NCBI GenBank assembly: GCA_030549495.1
Contig: JAUIRK010000945.1
Coordinates: forward strand, 827,501-891,500
Reading direction: 5' to 3'
Length of the DNA: 64,000 nt
Source of the DNA: Nectonema munidae
Taxonomy: Eukaryota; Nematomorpha; Nectonematoida; Nectonematidae
Numbering within the stretch: the stretch's first letter is position 1; each line of letters opens with the position of its first letter. Made by a program: the position numbers and the translations under genes. The notes under the pieces are model-generated. The model was not told the origin of the DNA, made no database searches, and saw only the letters and a program-made list of their open reading frames with translations. Below are positions 24,201 through 36,700 of this stretch, one piece after another.

Positions 24201-26180
24201 AAGAGACACGAACGCCTTTTGCGCATCCAGAACGTGAGAAGGGTCTACGAGGAGGTAGACCGCGAAGGTCAGCAGGGAGAGTACGAAGGGGGCAATGTTC
24301 CAGACGAAGGAGTTCACCGAATTCATGATGTTGATTTTCTTGAGGTAGTGCACTTCTGCTTGACGCAACTTGGAAATGGTACTGTGAAAGGAGAGCTCCC
24401 ACGCGTACAATTTAACAACCTTGACGCCATTCAACACTTCTGTGATGATTTTGATTCGCGCATCCTTCAACTTCATCTGCTCACTCTGATAAAGTTTAAT
24501 GCGATTCGAGATGAAGGCGTTGAATGGGATGAGGAGAACGAGAAACATGACGCCTACAATGACAGAAGGCCCTAGCAACTTCCACAACAGAGTAATTGCC
24601 AGAATGATTTGAAAAGGACCAGACCAAATCATGTTGATGTAGGAGGTCGTTTCAAGCACTTTTTGGCAGTCAATCGACATGATGTTCACGATCTCGCCAA
24701 TGCTCCGGTCATTTCTTTCCTTGGGTGACAGAAACATGGCTTTGTTGTAGACTGCCGTCATCAGACACGTGCAAAAGCGCATCCCCAAAGTAAACACCAA
24801 ATGAAAGTACTGGTGTAGAATGAAGGTCTGCAGAAAATTGAAGAGAAGCAGGCTGATACTGTACGTCAGACCGATCCACAGAGGTTGAGTCAAGTCTTCA
24901 ACAAATGTTAAAATTTGATTGAATATCACTGGCGACACAAAAGAGAGGGAGTCAAAGATGAACTTGAAAACAACACTGAACAAAATGTCGCGTTTGAAGA
25001 CAGAAGCAAGGGTCCATGCCACCGACCTTTGTAGATTGATGCGCTTCTTCTGCTCATAGACTCTTTCTTGCTCCCCCAGATTCCTGGCTTCCTGTCCTTC
25101 TGTCGCATTCTCTTTCGCTCTGAAAATTTTTTTCCGAGGTTTGCTCGCGTTCAAATGATTTAGAAAAATTTTAGAAAGAACTGTGGTATCGTATTTGCTT
25201 TCCAGCGCGAACAAATCGTTCTCAGCGTTTATGACTTTTTTGTAGCCAAGGGAAATCAAAGGAGTAAACCAGGAAAACGTGATTTTACTGAAAAAGGACG
25301 CCAAAACCTCGGGGTTCGTGTTTTGAAGGGAAGTGCTTTTTGCAGCAAGTCTTACAGGTGTGGAGTCATCGTTAACTCGTGAAGAGCGATGCGCTTTGTC
25401 ATTTGAAGTCGGTAGGAATTTGACAGCATCCTCACTATTCGAACTGTCAACCACAAATTCGCTACTTATCCGGAATATTTCATTTTTTTGTGGATGATGG
25501 CGATCTTTGGGAAAGTGGATCTCGTCTTCAAGCTCAAATTTGTTGAGTAGAGCAGCTTTAACATACTTCTCAAGCCCAAAGCTGTGCAAAATAAGTTGTA
25601 TCACGCAAAGCAGGGAAGCAGCGGCAAACAGAATGACAACAACGAAGTCATTAAGGTGTAGATGAGAAAAATCGAGTTTGGCATTTGGAGGGAGAACATT
25701 TTTTTGAAGAACCATATGTGAGAATTGAGTGAAGGCGAATAAAAATTTGGAAAAGAAGTTCACCACCCAAAAAACAAATGTCCACCCTGAAGACCAAATG
25801 TAAACGGATCTTTCTGTGAAGAAAATGACGAGAAAGAGAACAAATATTGCTACATCTGTTAATGGAGTGAGAATGTGCACAACGTCGAGAGGATGTGATA
25901 GGAAAGAGGTAGCTAAAAGAACTTCCGCACTCACAGAAAGCAGAAGGGCCAAAATGGTGAATATGACCTTGAAAATATTGACGAGACAAATTGGGAACAC
26001 GCTGTGATGGGCGTGAGAAGGCTGAATATTCAGGATGACGTGAACGAAAGCCAAGATGCACAAAAGGAGATTTGGCAAAATGACGAAAGCACTACACTCC
26101 AGACAACTTGGAATGATGGGTAGGCTGGCGTTTAGAACATCACTTTTGTTCAGGAAAAAGGAACTTTGACAAAACTTCAT
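21201..26180 (-). CDS. ABC transporter, subfamily C (MRP-type, full length with TMD0)
   Basis: This is a single open frame of 1659 residues. I take the ATG at 26180 rather than the upstream in-frame ATG at 26327, because MKFCQSSFF.. begins like MRP1 (a short extracellular N-terminus with Cys and N-glycosylation sites, followed by TMD0 helices). Order: TMD0 and linker (about 20-350), TMD1 (about 385-690), NBD1 with Walker A GSVGSGKS (about 758), signature LSGGQKQR (about 859) and Walker B VFVLDDPLSAVD (about 878), a charged Ser-rich linker (about 930-1050), TMD2 (from about 1063), NBD2 with Walker A GRTGAGKSS (about 1447), signature LSSGQGQ (about 1555) and Walker B VLLMDEATASID. The Asp in place of Glu after Walker B of NBD1 and the altered NBD2 signature are the asymmetry usual in ABCC proteins. 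It would export organic anions, conjugates or drugs across the plasma membrane; the substrate is unknown. It has no introns, which is unusual for an animal ABCC gene. Confidence 0.93.
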   Translation of the reverse strand: MKFCQSSFFLNKSDVLNASLPIIPSCLECSAFVILPNLLLCILAFVHVILNIQPSHAHHSVFPICLVNIFKVIFTILALLLSVSAEVLLATSFLSHPLDVVHILTPLTDVAIFVLFLVIFFTERSVYIWSSGWTFVFWVVNFFSKFLFAFTQFSHMVLQKNVLPPNAKLDFSHLHLNDFVVVILFAAASLLCVIQLILHSFGLEKYVKAALLNKFELEDEIHFPKDRHHPQKNEIFRISSEFVVDSSNSEDAVKFLPTSNDKAHRSSRVNDDSTPVRLAAKSTSLQNTNPEVLASFFSKITFSWFTPLISLGYKKVINAENDLFALESKYDTTVLSKIFLNHLNASKPRKKIFRAKENATEGQEARNLGEQERVYEQKKRINLQRSVAWTLASVFKRDILFSVVFKFIFDSLSFVSPVIFNQILTFVEDLTQPLWIGLTYSISLLLFNFLQTFILHQYFHLVFTLGMRFCTCLMTAVYNKAMFLSPKERNDRSIGEIVNIMSIDCQKVLETTSYINMIWSGPFQIILAITLLWKLLGPSVIVGVMFLVLLIPFNAFISNRIKLYQSEQMKLKDARIKIITEVLNGVKVVKLYAWELSFHSTISKLRQAEVHYLKKINIMNSVNSFVWNIAPFVLSLLTFAVYLLVDPSHVLDAQKAFVSLSLFNLLKFPLLMLPVAISSIVQAKVSIDRINSFLSSDEIDNAYLSYGDKARSEGGDDIPEDYSLVSKPSSYSWNSYSPTSNITLPSLTLKKKELLAIVGSVGSGKSSFISALLGEMELFWSKNLDEMPITIRVGKSKNAFSYVPQVPWIQNASVRNNVTFHKAFQPNKYAEVLSACCLNYDMEILPAGDQTEIGERGINLSGGQKQRLSLARALYHTEADVFVLDDPLSAVDAHVGAHIFNEVIGPNGLLKDKTRIFITHQIHYLAQTDTVILLENGRVLEHGNYYALLKRSELFNQFMKHERTFLEESKEDDVFLSDKERSVPKQSTLDEVKEEEQERMSSFKKTKSLPFIRNRSLSESQKCLSSQELSTNTQDDRSKSVASITFQKRKLIQSEESKKGQVQMRIYALFFKTVGVFIMSLSIFFFILYQACAVGANFWLSAWSSDSLSSNLSATDPASIALRNERLIGYGLFGVGQSIFILIYLVLQTYCFIRCSNILHKEMLMNMLRSPLRFFDTTPLGRIVNRFSKDIDSVDNQIPSSFRSWISTVLSVVSTIFVISYNTPLFLVILVPLAILYIFFLKYYIASSRQFKRIQSVKRSPIFSAFQENISGTPLIHAFSLDFCFTSVLYSNVEKYQQAYYPSITCNRWLAIRLEFIGAFIVFFSALFAILNRFNTITPGLTGLNISYAMSITQSLNWLVRMTGELETNLISIERIDEYCKTPSEADWFSASPTPSPSNKIKDLNNPSVSPSWITKGEISFIDYSFKYRPELDTVLKGISFSVASGEKVGIVGRTGAGKSSISLSLFRMYDPPASGNIMIDGVSIFDLGLHDLRTYLGIIPQDPTLFTGSLRYNLDPFSLYSDADIWRVLRYVKLEDFFNEGASGLDFVLSEGGGNLSSGQGQLLCLARALLKNPKVLLMDEATASIDLQTDEFIQKTIREQFKKSTILTIAHRLDTIIDYDKVLVLENGQILEYASPKSLLEQPSSLFYDMCKKAKLI

Positions 26181-26329
26181 GCTTGCGACGCGATTAATTG
26201 ATCCGCGATTTTTTGCACCCGGACTTTGTGTGGTGTGTGTTAAGCAAAATGGCGGGCCTTCGCTTTTTACATGATCCACAGAGTTTCTATGCACGAAAAG
26301 AAAATATGGCAATATAATAATATACAATA

Positions 26330-29205
26330 CATCTTCCTCAAACGCTTTTTCAAAAGTGTTTCCTCAAACGAAACACCCTCAATTTTACTTGGAGTTGGAA
26401 AGTCGTGTTTAAAGCACAGAGCTGCTTCGGTAAAAGGCGCGGAAAACAAACAACTGCAAATAGGAGCCGCGAATAGAATTTTTCTTTTATTGGTAATGCA
26501 CCTTAGAAGTCCTTAAAGAGGGTGCGTTCTGTAATTCCGTTTCTCCATTTTCAACACGTAAAATCACTGGGGTTTTGGTTTCTTAAAAATGTGTTAAGAA
26601 ATTTAGAAGAGCAACGCCCGAAAAATATTTTTCTAAGATTGGTTGTCTCCAAAGTAAATTGTAGCAGCGTATCAGTTCAAAAAAGGAGCATCTGAAAAAT
26701 GGTGTGAAGCAAGCGTCAGTAACATATGGAGCGCGTGTCAAGCGGATCAATTCAAAATGACACGCATACCTGTATAAGCAAAAAATATATGCATATTTTG
26801 GATGTGCCCACATTTGAAGATGAGACATCATAATAATCATCGTATACATAAATAAATACAGGTAAACAAAGATAATCTTAATGATACAAAATTGAACTTG
26901 TTGTTTTTGAAATCTGTTGTTTGTTTAGCTTTTTTTGTAATTAACCTTCTCCTTGCCATGTGTGTGTGTGTGTGTTAGTCTAAAGAAGGAGACTCTTCAA
27001 AAATGGACTCATATTTCAAGAATCTTTTAAAAATTCATCTCTTTTTGTGGCAAATAATTTTGTGTTAGGATGGAAGAAAGAAAAGTGGTAGTGACATGTT
27101 TTCAAGGAAAATAATAGAAACTTGACTGGTTATCGATAACCACATATGTCGACTTGACAAAAATAAAATCGATGGAATTTCTATAGATTAGATTATTGGA
27201 TTAGATGAGTGTATTATTGAGTGTATTTTCAGAGGCATACACTGATTGGAAATTATGGGGTTATTAGCACGCACAAAGTGTTTGCGAGATTATCACTTTG
27301 GCGCGTCATTTTCAAAAAGTTGTCGACGCGCGCTCTCACACAGGTTGTTCTGATTTGCTCTCTTTTTTTGCTGAACTTCATAAATTTTCGCGAGCTGCTA
27401 AAAATGCTACGAAAGAGTGTGGGTCCACGTGAGGTGGAACATTTTTTTAACTAGAAATTTGAAACACAAATTTTGGGCTAACATTTTAAGTGCCCAAACT
27501 AAAAGTAATAACGATCACGCTCTAATTAATTCTGAGTTTGTCACAAATCTAAATTGAGGTGGCCAAATGGTACCCCCCAATCTGGGCTAGCAAGTCAGAA
27601 AGCAAACATCCAACTTCGAAACCTAGAACTTCCAAAAATCCTACTCCAACTTCGACTGCTAAATTTTATTGGATACTGACTCCAACTCCAAACCCATTAA
27701 AATCCTAAACAGTCCGCGCCAGAGTACATTTCAGACTCTTAGAGTATGAACTGTTTGTTGAGTGCAACGTGTATTACTGCTGAACTCATGCCATTCCAAA
27801 TTTAGTTCAAATTGATAATCCAATGGAAGGAGCTTATGTTTGAAAAGAATGATAAAAAGGAAGAACGGTGTTTGAGAAAAAAAGAGAAAAATTACGGACT
27901 AAAGATTAAATTAGTAGTATCCTTTCGATCACCTTGAAATTAAGCTGTTGATTATAATGTGTTACTTAGTGGCATACTGTGTGTATTATTCCATTGCCTA
28001 AAGTAAAAGAATATAAGAAATTCAGGGCGATTTCGTGCTATTTCTGAGTGCCTTCAAACGACAGTCACAATATTTCAGAGACAAAAAATATGGATGGACC
28101 TTGGGAACCAGGTTCCAGATACCGGGCACGCAAGATAGTAGTAGTCAGTCTATTTAAGAGACCTATATGTTCTGAACTCTTTTTTACATTGTAGTATGAT
28201 GAAAGCAAGTTATCTTCATCACTAGATGTGATTATGCTTTGAAAATCGCAGTCAGAAGCAATAGATTCCGAAGATTCTTCAAAAAAGAACTCCAGCTGTG
28301 CTCCCGACTCCATCACATATCAACCTCGAAGCTTTTCAAAATACTTTATGAAGCAAAAAATCAATTTTTTATATATCAGAAAAATCCTCATCACAAAATT
28401 GTATCAAAACATCTCTATCGACTTTCAGCGCGTTCCATAATTGTGGCGTGATTGCTTGCAAAAGAGGAATGAATGAATAAATGAATGAATGTCCTTGAAA
28501 ATTAACTCTCTCCTACACTTTTTTCGATTCAATCACATTCTTATTTACTATTACGACGAATACGACAATGCTATTATTATTATCATCAATTTATCAATCA
28601 GAGAACAACAATAAACTCTACGCCGATTCTCAGTTGAGCTTTTTCTCTGGGATTCTAGAAGTGGAGAGTTGTGGATTCAGAAATGTAAAAAGAGTGTGTG
28701 TGTGAGTCGTAGTCGGTATCTAATAGAATTTAGGAGTCCGGTGTCCAAGTCCGGTTTTTCTAAGTATTACAAAGTAGTTTTTTAGAAGGAGATTAATTAA
28801 TAATGAAAAAAAAAGTTCTTTAGTCGAAGTGTCTGAAAATAAAGAAAAAAAAGGTTAAAAAATTATTCAGAATAAAGAAGTCTGAATAAGTTTGCAGTTT
28901 TCAAGAATTTAGAGTCAGAGGGCTTTTTTGAGTAGATGGAGGAGGAGCCCTCCTTGGATTATAAATATTCGAGCAGTAAATATTTTTTTTCTAACATAAT
29001 TTTAATTGTAGTCAAGAATACAGGGCTTTATCACGGGATCGTGGCGCCCCTGAGCAAATGTCCTGAATGGATCCCTTCACCCCTTGCTCTTTCTTTTCTC
29101 ACTCATCCCCAGTCCATTCTGGCTTAAAAAGTGATTTAGAGAAAAAATCCTCACATTTTAAGCCACATAATTCAGATATATACTGACTGCGTCGAAAACA
29201 GTCTC
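26330..29205. other. Upstream of the ABCC gene; no other gene recognised
   Basis: Contains the presumed ABCC promoter side (26181-26500; no core element can be pointed to with confidence), a GT microsatellite at about 26959-26975, and the gactcc-rich repeat at about 27590-27720. A minus-strand acidic frame at 28316-28065 resembles the N-termini of some transposases only loosely. Confidence 0.4.
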
Positions 29206-29207
29206 CA

Positions 29208-29560
29208 TTAGATGTTCATTTTTCGTGTTTTAGCAGAAGCAAAATGATCGATGACTTCGTCAAAATCAAAACAATCGAGAACTTCTTTCCAAATGCTCAT
29301 AAGAGCTGGACTTTGGAGGCGGGCTTGCCCCATAGTGCTCCTTAGGTAGGATTTAATAAGCTTTAACTCGCTGAATGACCTTTCACAGGATCCAATAGAA
29401 GTTTCAATTGTCAGTATGATCCTCAGAGCCACTTGTAGATTCGGACAGGAAACCAAGTTTCTCCATAGCGTTTGCCGGTTTTTCCTTCCGAGGTTTCAAA
29501 AACATTTGAATATCCTCAATTTCCATCTCAAGCTCTGCTGCGTGACGTCAGTGGCAATGA
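29208..29560 (-). pseudogene. hAT transposase C-terminal fragment (ZMYM1-like type)
   Basis: The 82-residue frame at 29456-29208 reads PNLQVALRIILTIETSIGSCERSFSELKL with IKSYLRSTMGQARL, the C-terminal dimerisation domain of hAT transposases of the ZMYM1-like group, ending in the typical FAxxKxRK. Upstream on the minus strand (to about 29560) a weak extension follows in another frame. No catalytic part remains. Confidence 0.75.
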
Positions 29561-29659
29561 AATGGCGTCTCCCTAGGTGTGGCCCCACTGATCTCCCTCT
29601 TGATACGGCTCTGCAGGAATACCATTGTTTAACTTATGTAGTCAACTCTATATAACTGT

Positions 29660-30660
29660 AGATAAGTTTTCAAACTATTTATCTTCTATATTATAACTCA
29701 TTTTAGTTCAGTTTTCTTATCATTTACACGTTTATTTTTTTTTATTGAACAATGCTAAGATGATTTATATTGTTTTTACATAAGCGAAGCGTTTTCATTC
29801 TACATAATACGCCAAACAATGGATATTGAATTTTCAGTAAACTCTCATTTTGTCTTTTTATAGCAGGTATATCAACTGCGCCCAGTTTCAGTGGACGTGC
29901 ATGTCCCTACTTCATAGAAGAAATGTATTAAATAGTCATTTACTATAAAAATACTTTGCCCCTCTGAATATTTTGGGGGCTACTGCCCAAAAGCATACAC
30001 TCAAATAAGAAGGGTTATCAAGAATAAGCACATCCAAATTGAAGGGTGCTATAACAACACCGTTACAAATTCACATTGTACTATAAAAATGATCTCGTCC
30101 ACTAAAAGAGATCCAAAGACAACACTTTTACACGTGAAAAGGGCATTCAATTCAATTCAATCCAATTGCATTTATTCAAGCAAAAGGGGAATTCTAGAAG
30201 GGGTAAATCTAAAAAAGTGTTTGAAAAGTAAATCTAATCTTTTTCTCGGGTCAACTGAAAAATAAAATTATATCAAAAGCTTCTTATAAAAAGAAGCATA
30301 CATTTTATCTGTTTTATAAACAAAATAAATCTAAGGCTATTTATTTTTGGCCAGTCAACCAAATGGTAGGCACGACATTTAGTTTTTTCAATAGTTTATC
30401 GTATATAAAGCACACCAAAAATGACTGTATACGAAAGAGTTTATAGAAGTTCAAGTGACACACTAAACAAAACATGAAAAGTTTACAAATTTTGAGCTTT
30501 AGCTAATTTGCACTTTATTTTGATATTTTTTAGTAGTGTATTATTTACCTATTTGAAATTATTCCAATTTTCAAGAAAATTTAAACATAGAGTATTGTGC
30601 CATATGTGTACGTACGCAACGCTATACGAAATTTGTCCATATAGCGAGCTAAAATTCTAC
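29660..30660. other. AT-rich intergenic stretch
   Basis: No gene recognised; a short attcaattcaattcaatccaatt repeat lies around 30145-30170. Confidence 0.5.
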
Positions 30661-30665
30661 TCTAA

Positions 30666-30782
30666 CAGTGGCGTAGCCAAAAAATAGAAGTTGAGGGGGC
30701 ATGCATATTGGAAATAAAATTATTTGGGGGGGGGGGGGGGGGGGGGCACTGCCCCCTTGCCCCCCCCCTCTGGCTACGCCAC
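30666..30782. mobile_element. hAT-type MITE with CAGTGGCGTAGCC ends and a 21-G run
   Basis: The left end is CAGTGGCGTAGCCA; the right end is the inverted TGGCTACGCCAC. Flanks TACTCTAA (30658-30665) and TAGTCTAG (30783-30790) match at 6 of 8 bases, as for an aged 8-bp target duplication. The interior carries 21 consecutive G (30726-30746). It belongs to the same family as 41178-41366 and 46678-46881. Confidence 0.7.
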
Positions 30783-30790
30783 TAGTCTAG

Positions 30791-33700
30791 GACCTATAAC
30801 AAGGCAAAAATGGCGCGCAAGATTTTGAATTTTTGGTCACTGTCTTGCCGTCTACATATTCAGATAAAAAAGTACGTTGAAAAATGGCGGACTTCAGTTT
30901 TTGATAGGGAATGTAACAAAAAACCATGGAGTTTCATAGAGCCTAAACAATCTTGTCAAAGAAAAAGTAAGAAATCAGTTATACTTGATGCGTTGAAGAG
31001 AAGGAATTAAGGAAAAAGTGCTTGGATATAAACGCAAACACAAATGAAGAAGCAAAAAATATGTTAATGAAGAAGGATTTATGCACCAATTATATAATTC
31101 CTGGCATAAAAGAAATAAACATTGTAATCTTCTTGTGTATAGTAATTTCATTTATTTTTTTCCCGAAAGTGTGCGATGCGAAGAAACGTAACAAAACTCA
31201 TCTTCTCCATTTCTTGGAGATGCAAACAGCATTTGCACGTAACAACAATTCATCTATGGTGAGTGTGATGATTTAAAGCGAGTCTCACTAAAACCAAAAT
31301 ATCTTCTCCAAGTATTCTTGTAATCTTCAGATATTTATTTTATCGCTCCTAGGAAGACCTTTCAATGCAGCACGTAACTGAAAATCATTCCGCCCCCCCC
31401 TATGTTACTCTAACTTCACTTTGGTATCTTTTATTTACACTATCAACAACTTTCTAATCCAGGTTATTTATTTAATATTCGGGATGTATAAGTTTGTATA
31501 TTTAAATATTTTCACTTCTGTGCTAGCTTATCAAAAAGTTCAAGGGTACCAAAAGCTTCCCGGAAAGTAGATATATAATTACATAAATCTGTATCTCATG
31601 ATCCCAAAAAAGTGGGCGAAAAATTAAAAAAGGATTGCATTACATGATACGCGAGGCGTTTTAGTTAATTATTTTAACACCGCCATAACAATGAGCTTGA
31701 TGCGGGATCGAATCCAACACCTTGAGTTATCGAAACCCAATATAAAACCAACCTTACTCACGCTCCCCATAGGAAGAATATTAGAAATTTGAGTATATGA
31801 TATGAGAATCTGGTGTGACATGCTACCATACAAGAACAAATGTCAATCATACCAAAAAAAGCCTTCATTCATATTCAACTATGCAAAAATTTCTGCAAAA
31901 TATATATGGGAAATAGCCATGCGCATAGAATACGTTGTATCTTTTATCATTCTACTCTGTTAAGACGTAGGCAAAAACAAATTGCTGTGCATTTATCGAA
32001 ATGCCTAGACAAAAATTAGAGGCTTCCGTTAGTAAGTGTGACTTTCTTTCGATTTTTGCAATAAAAACAACCATTTCATATTAATTAAAACAGAGAAGTG
32101 AATCAAAAGTTTCTTTGACTCACAAAAGCCTTGTTTTGTAATGAAGATTTTTCTTGACATATGAATGATGATTGTGAATCATACCAAATTTTCATTTGTA
32201 CCATCATTACATATTTACTTATCCAAATAATAGAAAAGTGACAAAATGGCACATAATTAATGACACAGCAGCTGAGTGAATTCATCAAGATGAAAAAAAC
32301 AAAACAATTATAATTCTGGAAAACTACCCAAAACTTTTAGTATCAAAACGAAGCACGTATACCAAGGTTAAGCATAGTATGGGCCGCGGGCCAAAAATTC
32401 AAGAATTTTCATGAGGCCGGCTCACATAAAATTATTGACGGTCATTCACCGTTAGTTTGCTATCATTAAAATTTTTGATTGACTGAAAAATCTTATACAC
32501 GATCACAATACCATCCAAATTATTCTCACCAGAATGGCTTGCCTTTTTTCTCCGATTATAATTTTCACATTTGAGATCATATTTTAAATTTTAAAGATTG
32601 AAGTCACTTTTGATTTATATATTGTTTCAAGCGTACAATAAATGTGATTCTAGTAATTATTTTTAAAAGAGGTTTTAAAGTTAACAATATTTTTCCATGA
32701 TTTAAAAAAAAAAGTGAAACTATATATTTGCTAAAACGATAGAATCGGTAAATCTTCGATAAAATTTAACTTCAACATTTTTTAAATATTAAAAAAACAT
32801 ACTGTTCAGTTCTTTAAAACTTTTTTCTTACTATACCACACGGCTCTTTAAACGTTTTCCCGTCCTGAAGTAAATTGTGTGTTCTCAAATTATGGGTCAT
32901 GAGACTTTTTAGGTAGGCATATATTCCCTAACTTTTTTTTAACACTGTTAGTTAAAAATAATTATTTTCATGGAAGAAGGTTTCCAGACATTAAATATTA
33001 TCGAACATTTAAGAGGGTAAGGGCAGAGATCCCAGGACTATTAGTGTTACAAAAAGGTCGTATTGCTGATAAAAGAGGAAAATAACGGATTCTAATTGTA
33101 AACACCTACAAAGATGGGACTCATAATCAGACTTCAAATACTTGAAAAAAAATTTCGGCTTGGAAAAAAAGGTTAATGGATGAGTGAACATAAACATTAT
33201 AACTTACATGGAAGAAAACATAAATCAATATTGCTTGTTGAATTGAAACGAAAGAAAAGTTAATATGCTGCGCGCCTAATTGTGTAAGCTAAAAATTACT
33301 ACGTGAATCTAATTTATCTCCAATTAAATGAGCTAATGACTCGTATGAGTCAACACATTCTATTCAAATTCTGGAAGGATCTGAGTGTGGCAAAGCATTT
33401 CCGAGTTCTTAATTAGCAGAAAATTGGCTAGAAAATGTAATGGTAATTTTAACATATGCATACTCCTTGTTAGAAAGATAACAAAAATTCTATTTTACAA
33501 GTAAATTTAATTTATGAAAATCAGTTTAGGAACAAAATAATTTAATTTAAAAAATATAATTTAATTTTGATGAATTAAATTGTGATTAAAAAAGAAAAAC
33601 AGTAAAACATTCTTTCCAAATGGTTAGATAAAATAAATAATAATGAAACAGCTTATGAAAATTTTGACTAAGCTATATAATCGTTTTTTCGATCACGCAC

Positions 33701-36700
33701 TAAAGAAAATAGACGAAATCGAATTATTTATAAATGTTTTCTTTCAAAAATTCCTATCGGGTTAAATAGAAAATACCAAGAAGCACCCAGACACTTTTTC
33801 TAAATTGGTGAAAAATAATTGATGTTTATAACGCTAGCATTGCATTTTAGATGAAATTATATATCCATAATTTTTTTATAGAAAATTTTGATGTAACAAA
33901 CATTTTACTTACTATAAAAAAAGCTTATTAAAATATAAATATTCAAAAAAAAATAAAATTTGAATGGAATTATAAAATAAAAAATATTATAATTAAACTT
34001 CTTAAAAAATTTTCCTACAAATTATTCCTTAAGTAGTCGAGGAATTTCATATTATTTAGCACATTAGAAAGATTTCCTTTGAATAAAAATATTTTTTTCG
34101 TTATTTGCAACATATTTAAAAAATGGTTCTAATCTAAATGTTTGCCATTATAAATTACCAACTTTTTGGACTTTAAGCTTTGATCCGTCATCCATACCCT
34201 AACCTTACTATACAAAACTTTAGTTATACCCGTGTGAAATATTCTCTGATCAACTGGGGACACATAAATCTTGAGAGAGTTTACATACTACAAAGGAAGA
34301 TACTACGAAGTTCGATGACTTTAAACAGAATGTCCCTACAGATTTTAAGTTTTTGCTATTAAAGAAAAATTTTATTGCAAAGAAAAAGTGTCCACAAAGA
34401 GAAAAAAACTGAAATATTGTATATATATCGATATATAATATATATTAACAACATATATAAAAAAATTTTTATGAGCTGCTACTGTTTATTCATGATGGAA
34501 AGCTTGAATATATTGAAATGCAAATTTTTTTCTTGAATAGTAATTTTTATCAATATAATACTAGAGCAAGAACCAGATATCATATTCCGAGAATAGAAAT
34601 TCGGTTGCATATTAGTGTTTCATTTTAAAATAAATAATCTTTCTGAATGAGCATTAATTCCAAAAAGTTCTTTGAAAAGCAAACTCATACGCCTTTTTCA
34701 AGAGAATATGTTTTACCTTGAATTATTAAAAACTGTTTTTTCTGATTAAATTATATTTATCATACATTTGATTCTAGCTAATTTTTAATAGTATGCTTCA
34801 TATTTGAATTGTTTTGCTTTATCTCTTATAACTCTTTTAATATAGACTCGATTTTTATACCTTTTTTATATATTTTTTGTATAAAATTTCTATTTTTAAT
34901 CCTAAAAATACAATGCATGATATTTATGTTTGTAAAAACGTTAATGTGATATTTTTTGTCTTTCATTCTTATTTTAGCGGCTTTGAGTAGCCTTGTGCTT
35001 AATCAAATCAAACAATTTTTTATATCGAATAATTTTTTTGAAAGCTTATCATTTAGTACATACTCTTTATTGTAATGCATTATTTTTTGTTTTTGCTACG
35101 CTCAATTATTGAATGTGTCTGAATAAATTTCTTTTTCTTAACTTGCTCAAATAATTTGTTTATTTATGATATTAATTTAAAACTAATAAAAAAAAGATAC
35201 AATAATGTATAGAAAGCGGTCTAGGTTTTTTTTTAAAAACCACATTGATTAGAACAACTTTTTCAATACTTTTGGGAGAACTTAGAAAGGAACATTTTAC
35301 ATAAATAAAATGTAAAACACTTCTCTATTTATACTATCTACTAAAAGAAAATTTTTCATTTAGATTTTCTATTATTTGCCTAAATTGAGAAGCAGTTTTT
35401 ACAATTTTCATTTTTATAAGCTTCATATCATATTGCATTGGGCATTACTTTTTACCCAAAGTTACCCAAACTTATTTCAAAAAGTAAAAATAATTGAACT
35501 GATTGTTTATTTTGAAAGCGTTTTTCACTTTTTTTCCAATTATTTTTCAGCTCGTGAAATATAAGTTTTTATATGCCATTTTTGGATTTTTCACTTTTAG
35601 TTAAGCCATTTTGGAGCATCTTTTGTTCCAGTCACAAGATCTTTTCAAAATTGGAAAATTTAAAACACCTTCCAAAAATTTGGTATACAAAGTTTTTTCA
35701 ACTAATAAAATTTTAATATTTCTTTTTTTATAATTAAAATATTATTAATTTTAATATCTCTTTTTTGTTTATTTCTAAGAATCGGAAATTTTTTGCAAAA
35801 TTTTGAAATTAAAAATATTGAACCATTGTTGGAATTGATAAAAATCAAAAAACTTAAAAAAATTATATTTTACATTTGACTATATATTGAAAAAAATCTA
35901 TGAGAGATAAGAATTTTCATTTTTTTATCTTTTACTTAGAGCCTATTTATTTTTATTTTGTTTCTTTTTTGTTCAGAAACAATTTTTGAAAAGAGTTTGG
36001 GTAAAAAGTCAAGCCATATTGCATTCTTATTTCTATTCAAAAAATTTTAAATTAATTTTGTAAAATAATATTAAGTATAAAAATTTAAGATATTAACCGT
36101 AATTTTATATCAATGTTCTTCAACCATTTGGATCTTAAAAGGTGAAGTTTTAAACTACGAATCTTTAAAATTTCATTCTTAGTATGTTTAATCAATTTGG
36201 GATATAAATTTTTCTAGCGTATTTCATAAAATGCATAGTGATTCAACAAAAATTATCATAATTTTCTAATGCTTATTTTATAGGATTTTTGAAAAATATA
36301 TTAGTTTTCTTTAACGAGAATCTTTCTATGTTGCGAAATATTTGCACTTTCTATGTTAAGAAATATCGTTAACTACAAATATGCAAGTATTGAAGTCAAC
36401 TTGAATTCAACAATTATTTACAAACCAATTGAAAATATTAATTTTTAAATCCTTTGGTAAATAAGGCTTGAGGAATTTCAAAAAATAATCTATAAAATTA
36501 GAGGAACGGCTAAAATGTCATGGTTTTTACAGGTAAGTATAGCATTTTTTATTGCTATAAAATTTTTTTTGCAACAAATAATCTCGTGATTTTTCAATAA
36601 GCGCATCTAGGTAACCTCTTAATAAAAGCATTGTAAAAAGTTGTGCAAAATAAAAAAAATTCCCCAAAAGTTGTTTTAACTCTTTGAGAAATGTTGGCCT

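Noticed and set aside
21098-26061. Many overlapping frames on both strands within the ABCC gene
   Set aside because: Shadows of a long coding frame; none carries its own family motif.
26181-26327. Upstream in-frame ATG extending ABCC by 49 residues
   Set aside because: The extension is not hydrophobic TMD0-like, and family proteins begin close to the MKFCQSSFF point.
20930-26330. ABCC as a recent retrocopy
   Set aside because: No long A-tract after the 3' end and no flanking duplication seen; it remains possible only as an old event.
28065-28316. Acidic Ser-rich frame resembling a transposase N-terminus
   Set aside because: Only composition matches; no downstream transposase core on that strand.
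30810-31276. Two consecutive plus-strand frames
   Set aside because: No recognised motif and not joined by clear splice sites.
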